This document shows positions 37,026-50,554 of a stretch of 64,000 bases of DNA, piece by piece (position 1 is the first letter of the stretch; each line of letters opens with the position of its first letter). The position numbers and the translations under genes were made by a program. The DNA is from Odontesthes bonariensis (lineage: Eukaryota; Chordata; Actinopteri; Atheriniformes; Atherinopsidae): contig NC_134509.1 in assembly GCF_027942865.1 (NCBI RefSeq), forward strand, positions 12,178,017 through 12,242,016. The letters run 5' to 3'. The notes under the pieces were generated by a model. It was not told the origin of the DNA. It did not search any database and saw nothing but the letters and a program-made list of their open reading frames with translations.

Positions 37026-39072
37026 GTCCAAGTGATGCTGGTCAACCTGTGATCTCCACTGATGTAGTTTTTTGCTAACAGCTTCTATCCTTTGGAAACA
37101 GCGTTCTCTGACATAAGCAACATAAGAGATATGTCTTCTAAATTAAACAAAAACTCACTTTTGTTGTCAGTAAGCTGTAAATTTGGCTCTTAAACAAACG
37201 ACTGCAGTGTATTAATAATGGATAAAGTATTGAGGCCTAATAAATTAAAACTAGCTTGGCGTCAAATGTAAATTTTGCCTACTTCATATTAGCTATTTTA
37301 TTTCACTTTAGAACAGTTTTAAAGGGAAAGAGGCTTTTTCAAGAAATCAACAGCACATGCTAGTTCTTCTGTACTTAATAGATTAATCCTTTTTGCAGAA
37401 CTGTAAAGGTGACAGGTCCCAAATTTATTTTACTCTATTACAGTGACCCAGACATACATCAAGTCATAAAGAGCTCACTACAGGAAAAAACTAAGCTTTA
37501 ACTTCTGATGACCTTCACGTCTTACTTGTGCTGAGTGCTATATGTATTTTATTACTGGCATTTTAATTACTAATGCACTCATCTAAAAACTACCTCAGTG
37601 TAGCTGAGTTGTTTGAACATGTATCATTGGATTGTTTTATTCACAGCAGTGCAATATTTTATTGACTGATCGTTTTTCTTAAGCAATGTCCAAAGTAACC
37701 TAAACAATATTTGTGAGATGATAGGAGTGGAGTCAAAAGTACTACATTTACCTCTTCAATATAATGGTGTTTAAGTATTTAGCATCCAATAAAAGCTCAG
37801 ACAAGTACCTCAAAATGAAATGTAAGAGTCTTAATTAAGTATTTATGATTTAGTATGGTAATGTATATGTACTGTAAAAGTCAGTCACTTTCTGTAAGAC
37901 CGCCAACGATTATATTTATTGCACATTGATTACATTACAGTAATGATTAAAACACATCATTATGAGTGATAGTAAAGCATTCATTGTATTCTCGCTGTGT
38001 CATATTCCCTCTATATAAAGAAGGAGTGCTGTAAAACTCTTTATATAATATATAGATGTGTACAGTGAGAAAAGTAAAAATATACACATGCAACATTTCA
38101 GGAAACAGGTATCCAGGAATGTTTTGCATCAACAAACCACAGACTATGAAAAAAAAATGCTGCCGTGTTACTACTTGTGGGATAAATGACAGGCTGGTAT
38201 GATTGTGATCTGTTTCAAAATTGATCTTATTAATGTTTGATTTAAAAAAATAATAATTTGAACTGACAAATACGTTTACAAACATTTTACCTTTGTTGGT
38301 ACATCTATGACCTGCCTGTATGGTTTCCATAAGGCACCTGAATGAAATCTGCTCAGCATTGATACATTTGATTTAAAATTGAATCCCACATCTTTAATGA
38401 CTTGTTTGCTTTTTTTCTCGATTTCTTCTTTATTCATTACCAATCATTAAACTCTCGCTCAAAATACAGTGCCAACTCAGTTTCACCATGAATTACATTG
38501 ATCTAACATCAGGGCAAATTGCTTTAGCAGGTGCCTAGTCCGGGTTATGAATGGACAAGTCTGAACAATTTGGCTGTTTAGCTGCGTCGTAACCAAAAAG
38601 ATGTTTTCGCAACGTATCTTGCTGTGTAAGATAAGAAATTTAACTTGCTTCGAAACATATTACGCATGTTTGTTTGGCCATATTTACTGTATGTTTTATG
38701 TATTTTGCACCTGTAGATGTTAAAAATAACAAAAAACAGTCAAAAAGTCTTTCTTTAACAGTTCATATATCGGGTGGGAGCAAGAAGTAAAAGCTGGGTT
38801 TTTTTTATGTCTTATGAGATATCAAAACGCAGAGATGACTCATTCTGGAAGAAAGATGAATTGAGTTTCTCTCGACTACAGCTGTGCACACAGAGAATTG
38901 TACAGAGACAACATGTTTGACACCAAACTGACATTTTTGAATTAGCAGCGGCTGCAATCTGTTGGACAACATCAAAACAACCCCAAACCAAAATGTCACA
39001 AAGTCACAAGTGTGTTTCACTTGATACATTTTCTCCGTATTTATAGTTCTTAGGTCTTGCTGCAGTTTGGCT
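37026..39072. other. gucy1a1-gucy1b1 intergenic interval
   Basis: About 2 kb of AT-rich DNA with no recognised gene. It must contain the gucy1a1 3' UTR and the distal gucy1b1 promoter. The tandem arrangement makes read-through or shared control plausible, but no specific element beyond the 36955-37025 cluster stands out. Confidence 0.5.
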
Positions 39073-42000
39073 TCATTTCTTGGTCGGTTTTGAAGTCTTG
39101 AAGGTCGCTTCCAAAAAGTAACAAACACCAGGGATGTCGTCTGGGAAGTTGGCCGGAAGCTCCTGTCTGCTCCTGGGAACAAAGACAAACTCTGGGCGAC
39201 CCTTCAGCAATCTGGGACAAAGAGTACACAAATAAAACATGAATCTGAAAACAGTGTAGCGGATTATTTAACACAAGAGGAAACGCAGTTCTCCCCTAAA
39301 AGTTAAGTTTCCTGTCAAGAGCACTTGGACTTTTTTTTTTTTCTCTCTTTCTGCACAACCTCTTCTGGAAACAAGTGACACCTCATACACATAAACTAAG
39401 TAATAAAGACATGACATCTCTTGGGAGAGTAGTGCAGTTACTGAGATAAAGAAGACAACAATCACTTGCAGTGTATCCTCACCTCTGGGTTGTAGGGCTC
39501 ATGTTGATTCTCCTCGGTTGGCCACATGATTCAAACTTGTTTGCCAATGTAACATTGTTCCCAAAAAGGCAGTAGCGTGGCATCTTTACCCCAACTACGC
39601 CAGCCAGCACTGAACCACTGTGGAGGCCTATACGCATCTGGAAAAAAAAAGAGAAAATGAACTGAATCTATGCTTGTTTTGGACTGTGTATTTGCACGAG
39701 GACCCACATAAATACACATAAGGTTGAGGCCAGTGCAATACACCTGTGCTTTCATGCTTTTATGCTAAGTTGACAGAAGTAATACCCAAACAAATGCTGT
39801 AATGTGGTGGGACAAAAGCAGACGGGACCATTAGACAGTATAAATGAATGCAATTTGATGTAGAATTTCTTGCTTGACAGAAATGCATCAGGTTTTTTAG
39901 GTCTCAAGGACGTTCATGGTGGATTTTAATTTACAACACTGAAGGTTAACGACTATTTGAATCTGTCAGCTTCCGCAGTTAATAATTCCATGGACAATGT
40001 GTTCTAAATCAATTCAGTGATGTTGGGATTAGGACTCTGGGGAGCCATACTGAAAATCCGGGTGCATGCTTGGGGTCATGTTCAAGCAGCAGACCAAAGG
40101 AGGAATCAGTCAGATACATAAAGACAATGATAGTACAGCATTGTGAATAAGAATCTTAACAGCTAAAGTCTATAGCTTCTATATGGGCCTGTGTATTTTT
40201 TTTGGTTTCAGAGTTTCCATCAGATGCAGTGGAGTGGGGATTCAGGCAGGGTCATAGCAACCACTAAAGAAATGTCCTTGACGGCATTTGGAGGTATTTA
40301 GGCTAAATATATAGCCTGGGAAACAGGAGAATCTGAGAGCTCGTGTTTCATGTGTTCTGGCAGAATTCATATGTTTGGAAATCAAACACATTTTCAAAAG
40401 GTCTTTTCTGTCCCACGCCAACTACTGCCATTTATCTGACATGGGGTAGTTTGATACAATAAGTCTGCATGGTGGAGGGCTAGTGATGTAAGGCATGTCC
40501 AGTCGTTTGAGGGATGTACCCTACCTCTCACCCATTGGCAGCCGAGAGAGGCTCCACTTTCCATCCACAAATTTAGGTTTGTGCCCGTTAATAACACTCC
40601 ATAAAAAACAAACATGAATAAAAAGTTCCACAATAATTCATATTTGTCTGGCCATACCAGCCTACTTATTATCTTTAACTATCTTTAACCAATAATAATT
40701 GTCGTTGAGACTGTCCTCCTTCCAAAAATGACGCCATGAGTTGTTTGCTTATGCAGGCAGAAACAGCCTATGAATGTATTCAGAGAATATGCAACATCCA
40801 GGCCATGACAACAACTGCATGTGAAGGTTAAAACTGGTGTTCATTAAGGAGAAGGTGGCATTGTACAAAGGATATATGTTAGTAATAATTCTGATGTTTC
40901 CTACCAAGTAGCAAACATAAGTTGTCCTAACCAAGTGAAGTTATTGTCTAAACCCAATCAGGAAGTAATAAGGCAAAATGACATCCACAAAGATGATGGA
41001 CATGATGTAAAAAGTACGGATTTCAGTTCTAACCATCATTTTTATTTTGAGCCTACCTGATTATGTTTTTCTGTCTAACCATAAATAAGCAGTTTTATTT
41101 GTTTAAACCCAACCACAAAGTAACAAAAGCATTATAGTAAAGTCTTTCCGTGTTATTGACATTATGTAACTCAGAGGGGATGTCATTTGTTGGTCACTGC
41201 ACTTTAGCACAGTACGTTACAACCACCTCCACCCCTTTCTGCTTGTTTTGTCAAGGATTTTGTAGGATATTTCCCCCTTGCAGTTTGAAGAGACCGTAAT
41301 TTACAGGACACCGTCATGAGTCATATTTAATGAGATGAACCTTTGTGGTCATTTCAATTGGAGAATTCAATAAAAAGTTTTTATTGCTGCATTAATGACA
41401 TTTTGTCCACCCATCTGCTTTGTTAAACCACTTTATCTGGGTCATAAGGAGGTGGGAATCTATCTCAGCTGACACTGGGAGGAGGTAGGATACTGCGTGG
41501 ACAGGACTATAAACTATCACAGGGCTATTTTCACAGTGATGCTCAAACATGTACCCGCATATTAACAGCCAATCAAGAATCATCAATTAACCAAACACGC
41601 ATGTCTTTGAACTGTTGGAGAAAACCGCAGGACCCAGTGAAAGCCACGCAGACACAGGGAGAACAGAAAGACCCATGCCCACCCGGCAGGTTTGAACCCA
41701 GAAGACTCTTGCTGCGAGATGACAGTGCCAACTATCGCTTCACCATGCTGCCCTGACATTTAGTCAAATATCCAAACCTATGATAACATACATTTTATTG
41801 TTACACGTTAGCATATTTTAACCCCCAACTAGTTGAGGTAGATGGCTGTCCTTCCGGAGTCTGGTTCTGATGGAGGTTTCCTCTTGTTAAAAGGGAGTTT
41901 TTTGTTTCCACCGTTATCTCATGCGGGGGGATTGAATCAAAGAGAAGTTTCAATGCAATCTGTTGGTTTCCTTAGCTTTTTTTTTTTTTTTACTTTTGTT

Positions 42001-45000
42001 TTTAATTGGCGTTGTAAGAATTTGACTAATTTGGATTTCAATTCCTCTGATTTGATTGGATTATGATTATATTGCAATGAACTGAATTGTAATAGGCTTG
42101 AATTATACTGTATTTTGAAGTGTTTTATTTTTCACATGAATAAAACTGAAGTGATTTGATTTCAGTTTAATTGAAATCAATAGCAACAATTTGTTATGGA
42201 AACATTGAGATGTCATGTGAAATATTAGCTTGATTTATGAACTAATGGTCTCGGTCCAAGACTAACCGTTTTATTTGCAAAGATCTTTTCATGTCTTGTC
42301 TTGTATTCTACTTTACCTCAGTGACTGCGACAAAACAGGAATAATGACTTTCTAAATCTGAGACATTTCTGGTTATGAAAACTCTCACATTGTCGGAAGT
42401 TACATAATCAGACTGAATAAGGAGTGTTACAGTGATGAGTGCTTGACCCTCACCTGTATCGGTTCTCCAGTTGGTGTCATAACTTCGTCTGAAAGCTCCA
42501 TCATCTTTAAAGCCATGAGTGCTATTTGGACAGCATGAGTTTCACTCTCCTTGTGCAAGCCACCAGCCACACAATAAGCATCACCGATGGTCTCCACCTG
42601 AATAGAACAAAGGGTCATTAAGATAATTCTACACAGGCACTCAAGACAGTATAAAAGCTATCTGGGGGTTTTTCTGGCCTCTCCCACCTTAAGTCGTGGC
42701 TTCCTGACAGCATTAAGCATTAAGTTTTTTTTCAACTGAAACTCTTAAATTAACTGTTGGAAGTTTAAGTGACATGATAAGACAATGAAGTTTAAACAGA
42801 ATGATAAATGTCAAGTGGACATTTATCAAAAATCTCTTCAACATTTTGACTTCTTTTTGAAGTCAAAGACAAAATGTAAAAAAAATGTGCAACATTAAAA
42901 CTTTTAACTGGAATATTACTTAATCCATGGACATTTTAAAAATTCAAGAGTTTTATTTTTTCAACATCTTTATTTGTGTAAATTTGGACTGCAGAGCACT
43001 CTGCTGAGCGGCTGAGACAAAGTGAAACTATTTTTAGGTTCATACATGCGGAGTGGAAACATAGTCCTAAAGGAACCTCTGACTTCCTAGCGTTTTACGG
43101 GACATTTGTCAAATATACGTCTCTTTTTGTTATGCTTCTGTGACACTTTGATTACATTTTCCAACCTCCCTGCAGATTAGCAGCCTTTGGCAGACACAAT
43201 AATAGCTGTTTGAGTTACCACCACAGTGTTTCCTCTGAAGACAAAATAGTATCCTTTTGTTTTAAAAAAAAAAAATCATGTGAAAAAAAAAAGATGAATC
43301 TGTGAATGCATTTCTACATTGTCATGTAAATCCTTAGAATCGCTTGTAATACTGTGATGTCTTTTCTTTGGATAGGATATTCTGTTTGAAAAGCTCTTCA
43401 AGATTTCCAACTTAGTGCTGAGAGCAAAAGATTGAAAATTCTATTTTCAATGGAGCAAAGTGTCTAAAAACACTTCCACTTAAACTGTATTTTCAAAACT
43501 ATTAGGATCTGGTATCTGTCTTACTATTGTGCCATGACTTTTACACTTTACCCTGAGAAACAGAAACACCTGAATTGATGCCAAGATTGCTCAACTGGTA
43601 AAAGCACATTTGATACTGACATCAAAGACTTTGTTTACATTTTTGGAATTCCTCATAAATTCACCACAAAGCGGTTTCTACCAAATGAAATCTAAAACAT
43701 GAGATTATGTTCATGTGTTAACTTCTAACTCCCAGCTCAGCAAAAAAAAAAAAAAATCTAATTTTCCATTTAGCCCCCTTTCATGAACCTACCTTATAAA
43801 CATCAAGCTCTCCACACTGGTGGTCAAACCTGGTGTACAACTCATTGAGCATGGTGATCACTTGCATTGGCGTGCAGCGCGAGCAAACAGCTGTGAAGCC
43901 CACAATGTCAGAGAAGAGCATTGTGACCTGGTCAAACTTTTTGGCCTGGACCGTTTCACCCTGCCACAGCTGCTGTGCGACCGTGCCTGGGAAGATGGAG
44001 AAGAGGAGGTCCACTGTCTTCTTCTTCTCCTCCTCCAGAGCATGGTGAGCATGCTCCAAAGCCGCCTTGGCTTTCCCCAGCCGCTTCTTCAAACCATCCT
44101 GGGCTTTGGCCTGTTCACCAACCAGGACTACATCCCGCAGTGCATTATGAATTGGGATGTCTGACAGGTAGAGGCCGCGACCTGTTAGCTCCTCCAGCGT
44201 GTCCACACATGGTGAACCCAAGAACAAGATGGCGTTTGACTCTGAGACATAAATCATCTGACCTTTAAGGTCCATAAGCTGAAAGAACAAGAAAAGAAAT
44301 GAAAAATGTTCATTTTCGTCTAGAAATTGGCTGCATTAATTCTTATCAGAGACATATTTTGACCTTGAAAAAAATGATGTTGCAAAACTATCTTTGCTTT
44401 TTCTATCCCCCCAGTGGCATGTAGGCATTTGAAAATTTAGAAATGATATACTGTATTCGTAAATTCTCTCAAGACCATTAATGTTTATACAGATTGTTTA
44501 CACCAGCGAATAATGAAAATAAACTCGTTAAATTGGGAATTTCTGAAACAGCAGCGATATGAAGCTTTTCCACCAGCCTCAACAGTAAACAAAGCCAAAA
44601 GGTCTCCTTATAATCCAGAGGAGCAAAAGTTCACAAAAAGTCACATCTTAATAAGCATTTATTAGCCACGTCACAGTATAGCTGAGAGGAACATCATGAT
44701 CAGTTGGTCAATCAAGCCACAACTGTGGTCCAGACTGAAGTTCTGGATCTCAACACTAATAGGTAGTTATGCTATGAAACAGTACTTTGGCCAGATATTA
44801 ACTGTATCCAGCGGATAAATCCTATCAACTTTCCTGACTTTTCCTTTTTTAGACACAATGAGGCTGACATTTGCAGCGCTAAGTGCAACAATGGTTTGTC
44901 ATTAAATCCAATTAGAACTTCTTCTACTTGCATGACTTCTTTTTTTGAGCCATCACTTTGAGACGTCCTAAACTAAAATGCTGCACAGAATTAAAAGCAT

Positions 45001-47921
45001 TCCCATCAGCCTCGGCTGCACGTTGTCCTTTACCTATGATACGCATATGCCAAGTGTTATTACATGCCATCAGCACATGGTACTGCAAAAACTGAAAGAC
45101 ATATTTTAATTGTGAAAATGTTCCTTAAAGTAAGATGCCTCTTTTAGGCTGATGAGTTATGTAAGATTTATGCAAGAGTAGATGCACGTGAATCGCACAA
45201 TCTGTCCACTTAAAAAAACTTTTTGGAAATATATTTTGAAATTGTAAGTGAATGTTTGTTTCCCCCTGACATCGTTCTCTCATCAGTCGTTGCATTAACT
45301 TGCATCTGAAAATATCCTCAGCGCTTTTTATCAAAATACTTTGGTGTTCTTGTACACCCTCATGTTAATATGAGTCACTTCAGTCGTGTCACTTCCACTG
45401 GTATTGTAGTCACGATTGTGCGCAGTGGACTGTAAGTACCACATCATCGATTTAAGACAGAAGACACTGCAACGTCTGCTTACTCATCCCCTCACTGATT
45501 CTTACCTGTTTTACGCCACGGTCACATTTACTCACTGATACAATTTCTTTCTTGTCAAGTTGACCGATTGCTGTGCACCCTCACAGAAATAGCATGAGCA
45601 TGGCTGTGCCTTTGATGGATAAAATGGTTTGACATTTGCTTCTGATCTCCATTGGGGGTTTAATGTTGATCTCTACCTCAGGCCAAGTGTGCTCAAGTAC
45701 ACCACTAATAGGTTTGACTGCTTGTAAACAGCTCCATTTTTCCCCCTCCATTTAATATCAACATAATCAGGAGAGAACCGTCTCCGCCTCCTTAGTCACT
45801 AACGTCGCTTTTTTCTGTTTCGTAAGACATGTCCACATACCTTCCCTGTGTTATCTGTAGTTGAGACGCCATGTTTGATCCGAATAATAAACTGTGCGTT
45901 TAGCATGGTCAAAATACCCTGAAAGGTACATTTGATTTGGGGGGAGACAATAGAGAAGTGTTCTTGGAAGGTAGACGACCACCTCAGTCCGTCCTTCCTG
46001 GTGAGTCTCTTCCTAAGTCCATGTCCTATTTGTACCAGAACCAGGTCCTGGTCCAGTATCAGGTGGAAAGGGAAGATAGTGGAGAACAGAGAGGTAGGGA
46101 GGGTCCCTGCTGAGGTAGCCCGCAACGGACTGGGACTCAGAGTTTTAGCATCCTTAACTACAACTGTGTACAGAAGACTAGGCTGCGGGCTGGACTGCAG
46201 GATGCTGTCTTTAGCGTTGAGGGGGTCCTTCAACACTTCCACAGTGGTGTGGTACAGCAGGCGGGCAGCAGCTTTGATGACTCCGGGGAAAAAGAGCTCG
46301 GTGGTTGGGCAGGGGTTGAAGAAATAGACAGTAAGCAGACCCGGATCCTTGTCTAAGCACAGCACCGATGGTTCGTTTACACAATCCTCTCTGTCCAGGT
46401 TGGTCAGCATGCTGCTCTGTTTCAACAAGACATTGAAACTGTTGAGGAAGTCATGCAGAGCTCCCCCCACCACTCTCAAAATGTGCCTGTCCTCCTCGTA
46501 ACACATATTGAAGATCTCCTCGCCAAGAGCAACTTTCAAGGCTTCCATCGGGATCGCTGTCGGATACATGAGGGGAAACAGTTGAACATTTGATGCACGA
46601 CACAGTGCTATAAAAAGCCAGTTACATGTTGTGCATAATGAATGTTAGATTTTCCGCTACCTGTTTTGGTTGAGTGACTGTTCATCATCTCCACTAAATG
46701 CTCTGGTTCATCGCTGCATCTCTGGTGGGGAGTACAGCAAATTGCTGGACTGGAAAGTCAACAAACATCAAAGTCAGACTCGTAAAGCAATGCTCAGTGG
46801 AGCATACTTTTACTGTTCAGACAATGCATAAGACTTGGGGTGAAACAACCATGAAGATTATTTTTAGTAATCATTAAAAAAAATGTGACGCATGTGTAGC
46901 AAGTTCACAAAACTAGACTATCCTCTGTAGGATTTCCAGTAGGCTACCACAAAGCTCATTCAAATATCTGAGTAGCTGCAGTAAGGCTGAGATTGCTTTA
47001 GTTTGTTTTTTTGTTTGTTTGTTTTTTCCCATTTACAGCTAATCAGTTAAGAAACAGATCATTGCCATTGATCTGTGCCATTTTCTTAAGTAATGTTTTT
47101 GGGCTGATTTGTAAGTCATTTATCTTTTTCTGCTGAGATCCATAGCAGCCTCAGTCTGTATCCCACCTTATTGTTGTAGTGTTGAGTCTGGTTGTGAGAG
47201 TAACAGAAGGAATTTGTAAGCTGCTGCCGAAAAAGAATCAAATGAGGCTGAAGCCTCTGTGCACAATCATTGTTGACTGTATGAACACATGGAGAGGTAA
47301 ACTAACATTTTTTGTCACCCATAAAAACAAAGAAAAAAAAAATAATAATAATAATTTACCTCTCAGAGTCCATGCTGTGATCTCCTACTGTCATCATTCG
47401 TTGGAGGGCAATGTGCAATCTTTGAAACTGTATCACAAAGTGTCCAGCAAGTTAAAGGTCATCGTCTTGTAAGACAATACATATGCGCCCATAGTCCACT
47501 TAATGCATGCATGATTACCATTTCATTATCTCGAGTGGATAAACAGGCATTGTGTCTGTGCGTTTGGGCAGAAATGCGACGGTGCCAAGTGCTGAAGGTG
47601 ACACATTCTCACATATCCACAAAACAAAACATGCTGCAGTATAGAAGCACAAGGTGCAAAAAAAAATCTCTTTTAACTCACCTCTGGACATGCCAATTTA
47701 CGGATGCTCTCTCCAAGAGTATGCAGGTTAACTTTGGCTCTGCTTGTCTTCTGTCGAGGCACATCCTCGCTCAATTTTCCGTGCACGTCCTTAGAAATGG
47801 GCAATAAATCTGAAGCGTCACTTGAGCGCTCCTCAAAGTCTCCGGGCTCATTGTTTTTGGCGCTGCTGGAGAATGGACACTCTCCGGATATCTTCAGTTC
47901 TTTCAGCTTGGCACAGAACAT
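39073..47921 (-). CDS. gucy1a1: Soluble guanylate cyclase alpha-1 subunit, complete
   Basis: Seven coding exons: 47921-47682, 46721-46661, 46556-45841, 44278-43793, 42597-42454, 39637-39483 and 39211-39073, giving 646 residues (human 690). Starts [17 protein letters not shown], the alpha-1 signature; [19 protein letters not shown] follows. Order: short variable N-terminus, H-NOX-like domain without haem ligand, PAS-like domain ([17 protein letters not shown]), coiled coil, cyclase domain. Metal-binding Asp residues are in LFSDIVGF and ETIGDAYCV (about 463 and 507). Partner beta-1 supplies haem and the complementary half of the active site. Exon 2 is only 61 bp; its acceptor at 46721 was chosen because it alone keeps phase and avoids a stop. 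The C-terminus ends TSKPTKK, shorter than in mammals. Alpha-2 was considered, but the N-terminus and pairing with beta-1 favour alpha-1. Confidence 0.95.
40438..40575 (+). mobile_element. Diverged SINE-type repeat, 3' half
   Basis: Contains ggtggagggctagtgatgta, ccagtcgtttgagggatgta, ccctacctctcacccattgg and cagccgagagaggctccact, matching the second half of the SINE family with many changes. Located in a gucy1a1 intron. Confidence 0.5.
41395..41757 (-). mobile_element. Diverged near full-length SINE-type repeat
   Basis: Read in reverse complement it has the tRNA-like head (tggtgaagcgatagttggca), a B-box-like gggttcaaacc, the body (ctctgtgtctgcgtggcttt), and the 3' block including gtggtttaacaaagcagatg. 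About 360 bp with heavy divergence, so an old insertion in the gucy1a1 intron between exons at 42454 and 39637. Confidence 0.65.
41838..42115 (+). repeat. Teleost repeat tail (tggaggtttcctcttgttaa type)
   Basis: Segments gatggctgtccttccggagt, ctggttctgatggaggtttc, cttgttaaaagggagttttt and ccaccgttatctcatgc are recognisable blocks of a common teleost repeat 3' region that ends in attgaattg-type sequence; here the end is attgcaatgaactgaattg. Diverged; class uncertain. Confidence 0.55.
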
Positions 47922-50554
47922 CTTCCCCGCTAAAGGATCTCCTGCCTCTGCTCTCTTATCTAGTTTCGGAGGGAGACAGATGTGGTCGCGCAGCTGAGGT
48001 CTCTGGCAAAAATCCCATCATCTCTTGTACTGCTCATCCACGTTACCTCCGTCCCCGCAACGCGCCGATTCAAATGATCAGTACCAAAGCCAGAGACCAC
48101 ATGTAATATTCATTTAAAAAAACTGCACGAGCAAATGATGTCTGGGAACTATCATTGCCAAAAGCCAATGAGAAACTAGAGAAAAAAACAGGAGGCCAAT
48201 CCTTGTGCAAGTGAGGCTGATGTATCTGAAGGACCTATCAGCAAAGAGAAATTATTTCCATCCGACTGCTCGCATGCAAGTATTTTTTTTCTATCTTTTC
48301 CCCCGTTCTTCTTTTTTGTTTTCGACATGATTTAAATTTGACACTATCATGTGAAACTAGTAATCCCAAAAGACAAATGCATTTATCGATTTACTTCCTC
48401 ACATTCTTGCGCTCAGCTTTGTGGTGTTATGGGTCATTTCACTTAGTAAGTGTTACATTTTACAGCAAAAATGTTGTTTCTGTGTCCCGCAGCTTGTTAT
48501 CTGAATTAGGGGTACAGGCAGAAAAATTCAAGAAAGGTGACAAAAGCTGGACAAATCTGTAAAAAAAAAAAAAAAAAAGCATTGATTTATAGTCTATGTA
48601 TTTTTTATTTATTTATTTATTTGTATTTTTTATTATGATACTGAGCTGGTTGAGTACTCATATAAATGATTAATTTTCTTTTTTAGTTGTAATGTACAAC
48701 TATCTTAAGCACCCAGGATGCAGACAGTGTGTTGTTGTGAGAAGCTCAACAGATACACATGTGCACACATTATTGTTTCTTTGATAGATTGCATTTTTAT
48801 AAAAATGACAGTCATCTGCTGTTTGGACTTGATGCGGAAGTGCCATAAAGTTATGTATCACTAAACAAGTCCATTTTTCTCCTACAAGTAATTATAGTTC
48901 CATTAGTTATATCAAATCCTTCTGCTATTGCTACTATTGAAAATAATCACTTTCCATTTCCAAGTGTTTGTCCAAATATGGTCCATTCCTGCTCCAAAAA
49001 GACCAATGTGACTTTGGACAAAAGCCTAGGCTTGAAATCAGTAGTTTACCAACCAGCGGGCGATGCCACACTGTCTCCATCCAACTTAAATTTACAGTCC
49101 ATGGTTTCTATTAATTAAGACATAAAGATGAAGTGAGCCAGAGAAGCAGAGCTCAGACTAACAGAGGCAGCTGATAGATAACCAAAAGGAAACTTCCTTG
49201 TATGAACCACTTTGACATTTCTTGCAATTCTTTTGATAAATGCACCCATATTTCACAACAGTGTTTCCCACAGACAGACTGTTGTGGATGATGTTACTTG
49301 TTAAATAAACAAATAATTTGCAGGAGATGGATAGTTGTGGAAGCATACCAGGAAACATTTTTAGGCAAAATCTTATGGGCATTCAACCAACCCATTCTCA
49401 AGTTTGAAAAAAGGCAAAGAACACAAACAAATACACCCACACTTTCACATCATCTCAAAAACTCCTATTTACACATAGATACTAGCTAACACTGGCAAAT
49501 TTAAAGAAACAGAAAGGTGATCTATCCTTTGATAATTAATGTAAAACAGAAAAAACATCATTAATACATGAGTTATTACAGTATGTCAGATTTAAGAGTA
49601 TCATGAAGAAAATCAGATTTGCACAATTAAAGACTATTCAGGAAGTACTTTAGTAATGAGTAGCTCTGTTAAGTGATCAAAAATAGACTTGGCAGACCTT
49701 GATGAAGCTACAGTACTGCTCGTTGGCCTTGTTTGGCCTGAAAGGAGCCATTTAACCTTCCAAGATTTTTTTTTTCTTTTCCAAATTCCCACCAGATAAG
49801 AACATCTTCAGTTTTGTCAGAAATAGCTGCAAAACAGTGAGGTAAATTCCTCAGTCTCTCTGGATAAGAGACACTTAGCAGAGTGTCAAAATACAATAAA
49901 TCTCCTAATACAAATAACTATGTCAGAGTATTTGAAGAAAAAAAAAATATAATAAATAATGGCTTAACAATAACAAAAAAGTCACATTTTTTTTTTCAAA
50001 CCCATTACACAAATTACATGCAAGCCTTTTAACTTTGAAAAAGGGGATTTGAAGTACAAACTCAGAAGAAGTGACAGGGGAGAGTGCAGCAACTTGAGCC
50101 TCTTTTAGCTTGTGTGGCTCTCAAGATCAGGGGAAAACGAGGCAGAAGTACAAGGCAGAAGTTTACGTTTCAATATCCTTAATTGTGTGCATTTCTGAAA
50201 CTATTTGTTGAGCATGCAGCCTTCTGAAAAACACCCCAAAACGAGTTTATTGGAAAAGTAAACACTGAAGTAGAACCAATACATAAATGTCACTTAACCT
50301 AACAAACATTTTAATCAAAAGATGCCTGAAACTAAATTAAAAACCACTGCCCAGATTAACACTAGCATGATGTATGTTCAGTGCAAAACCAGCCATTTTT
50401 TACTTTCGGGGAGTCGGAATGCTACGTCACAGGGAAAATCAAACCATGGGGTGAAGAAAATTGCTTGTACATCAACAAAACTGGACTGTGTCAAGGCACA
50501 AAATTGTGGAAAGATACATGAAAATATCTGTTACAATTAAAGTTGCCAGAAGAA

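Noticed and set aside
43820-44268. Plus-strand open frames of 97 and 114 codons across gucy1a1 exon 4
   Set aside because: Antisense shadows of a strongly conserved cyclase exon.
45932-46327. 131-codon plus-strand open frame
   Set aside because: Antisense shadow of gucy1a1 exon 3.
39073-47921. gucy1a2 (alpha-2) instead of gucy1a1
   Set aside because: The C-terminal PGVCYFLE is alpha-2-like, but the [17 protein letters not shown] start and tandem location with beta-1 identify alpha-1.
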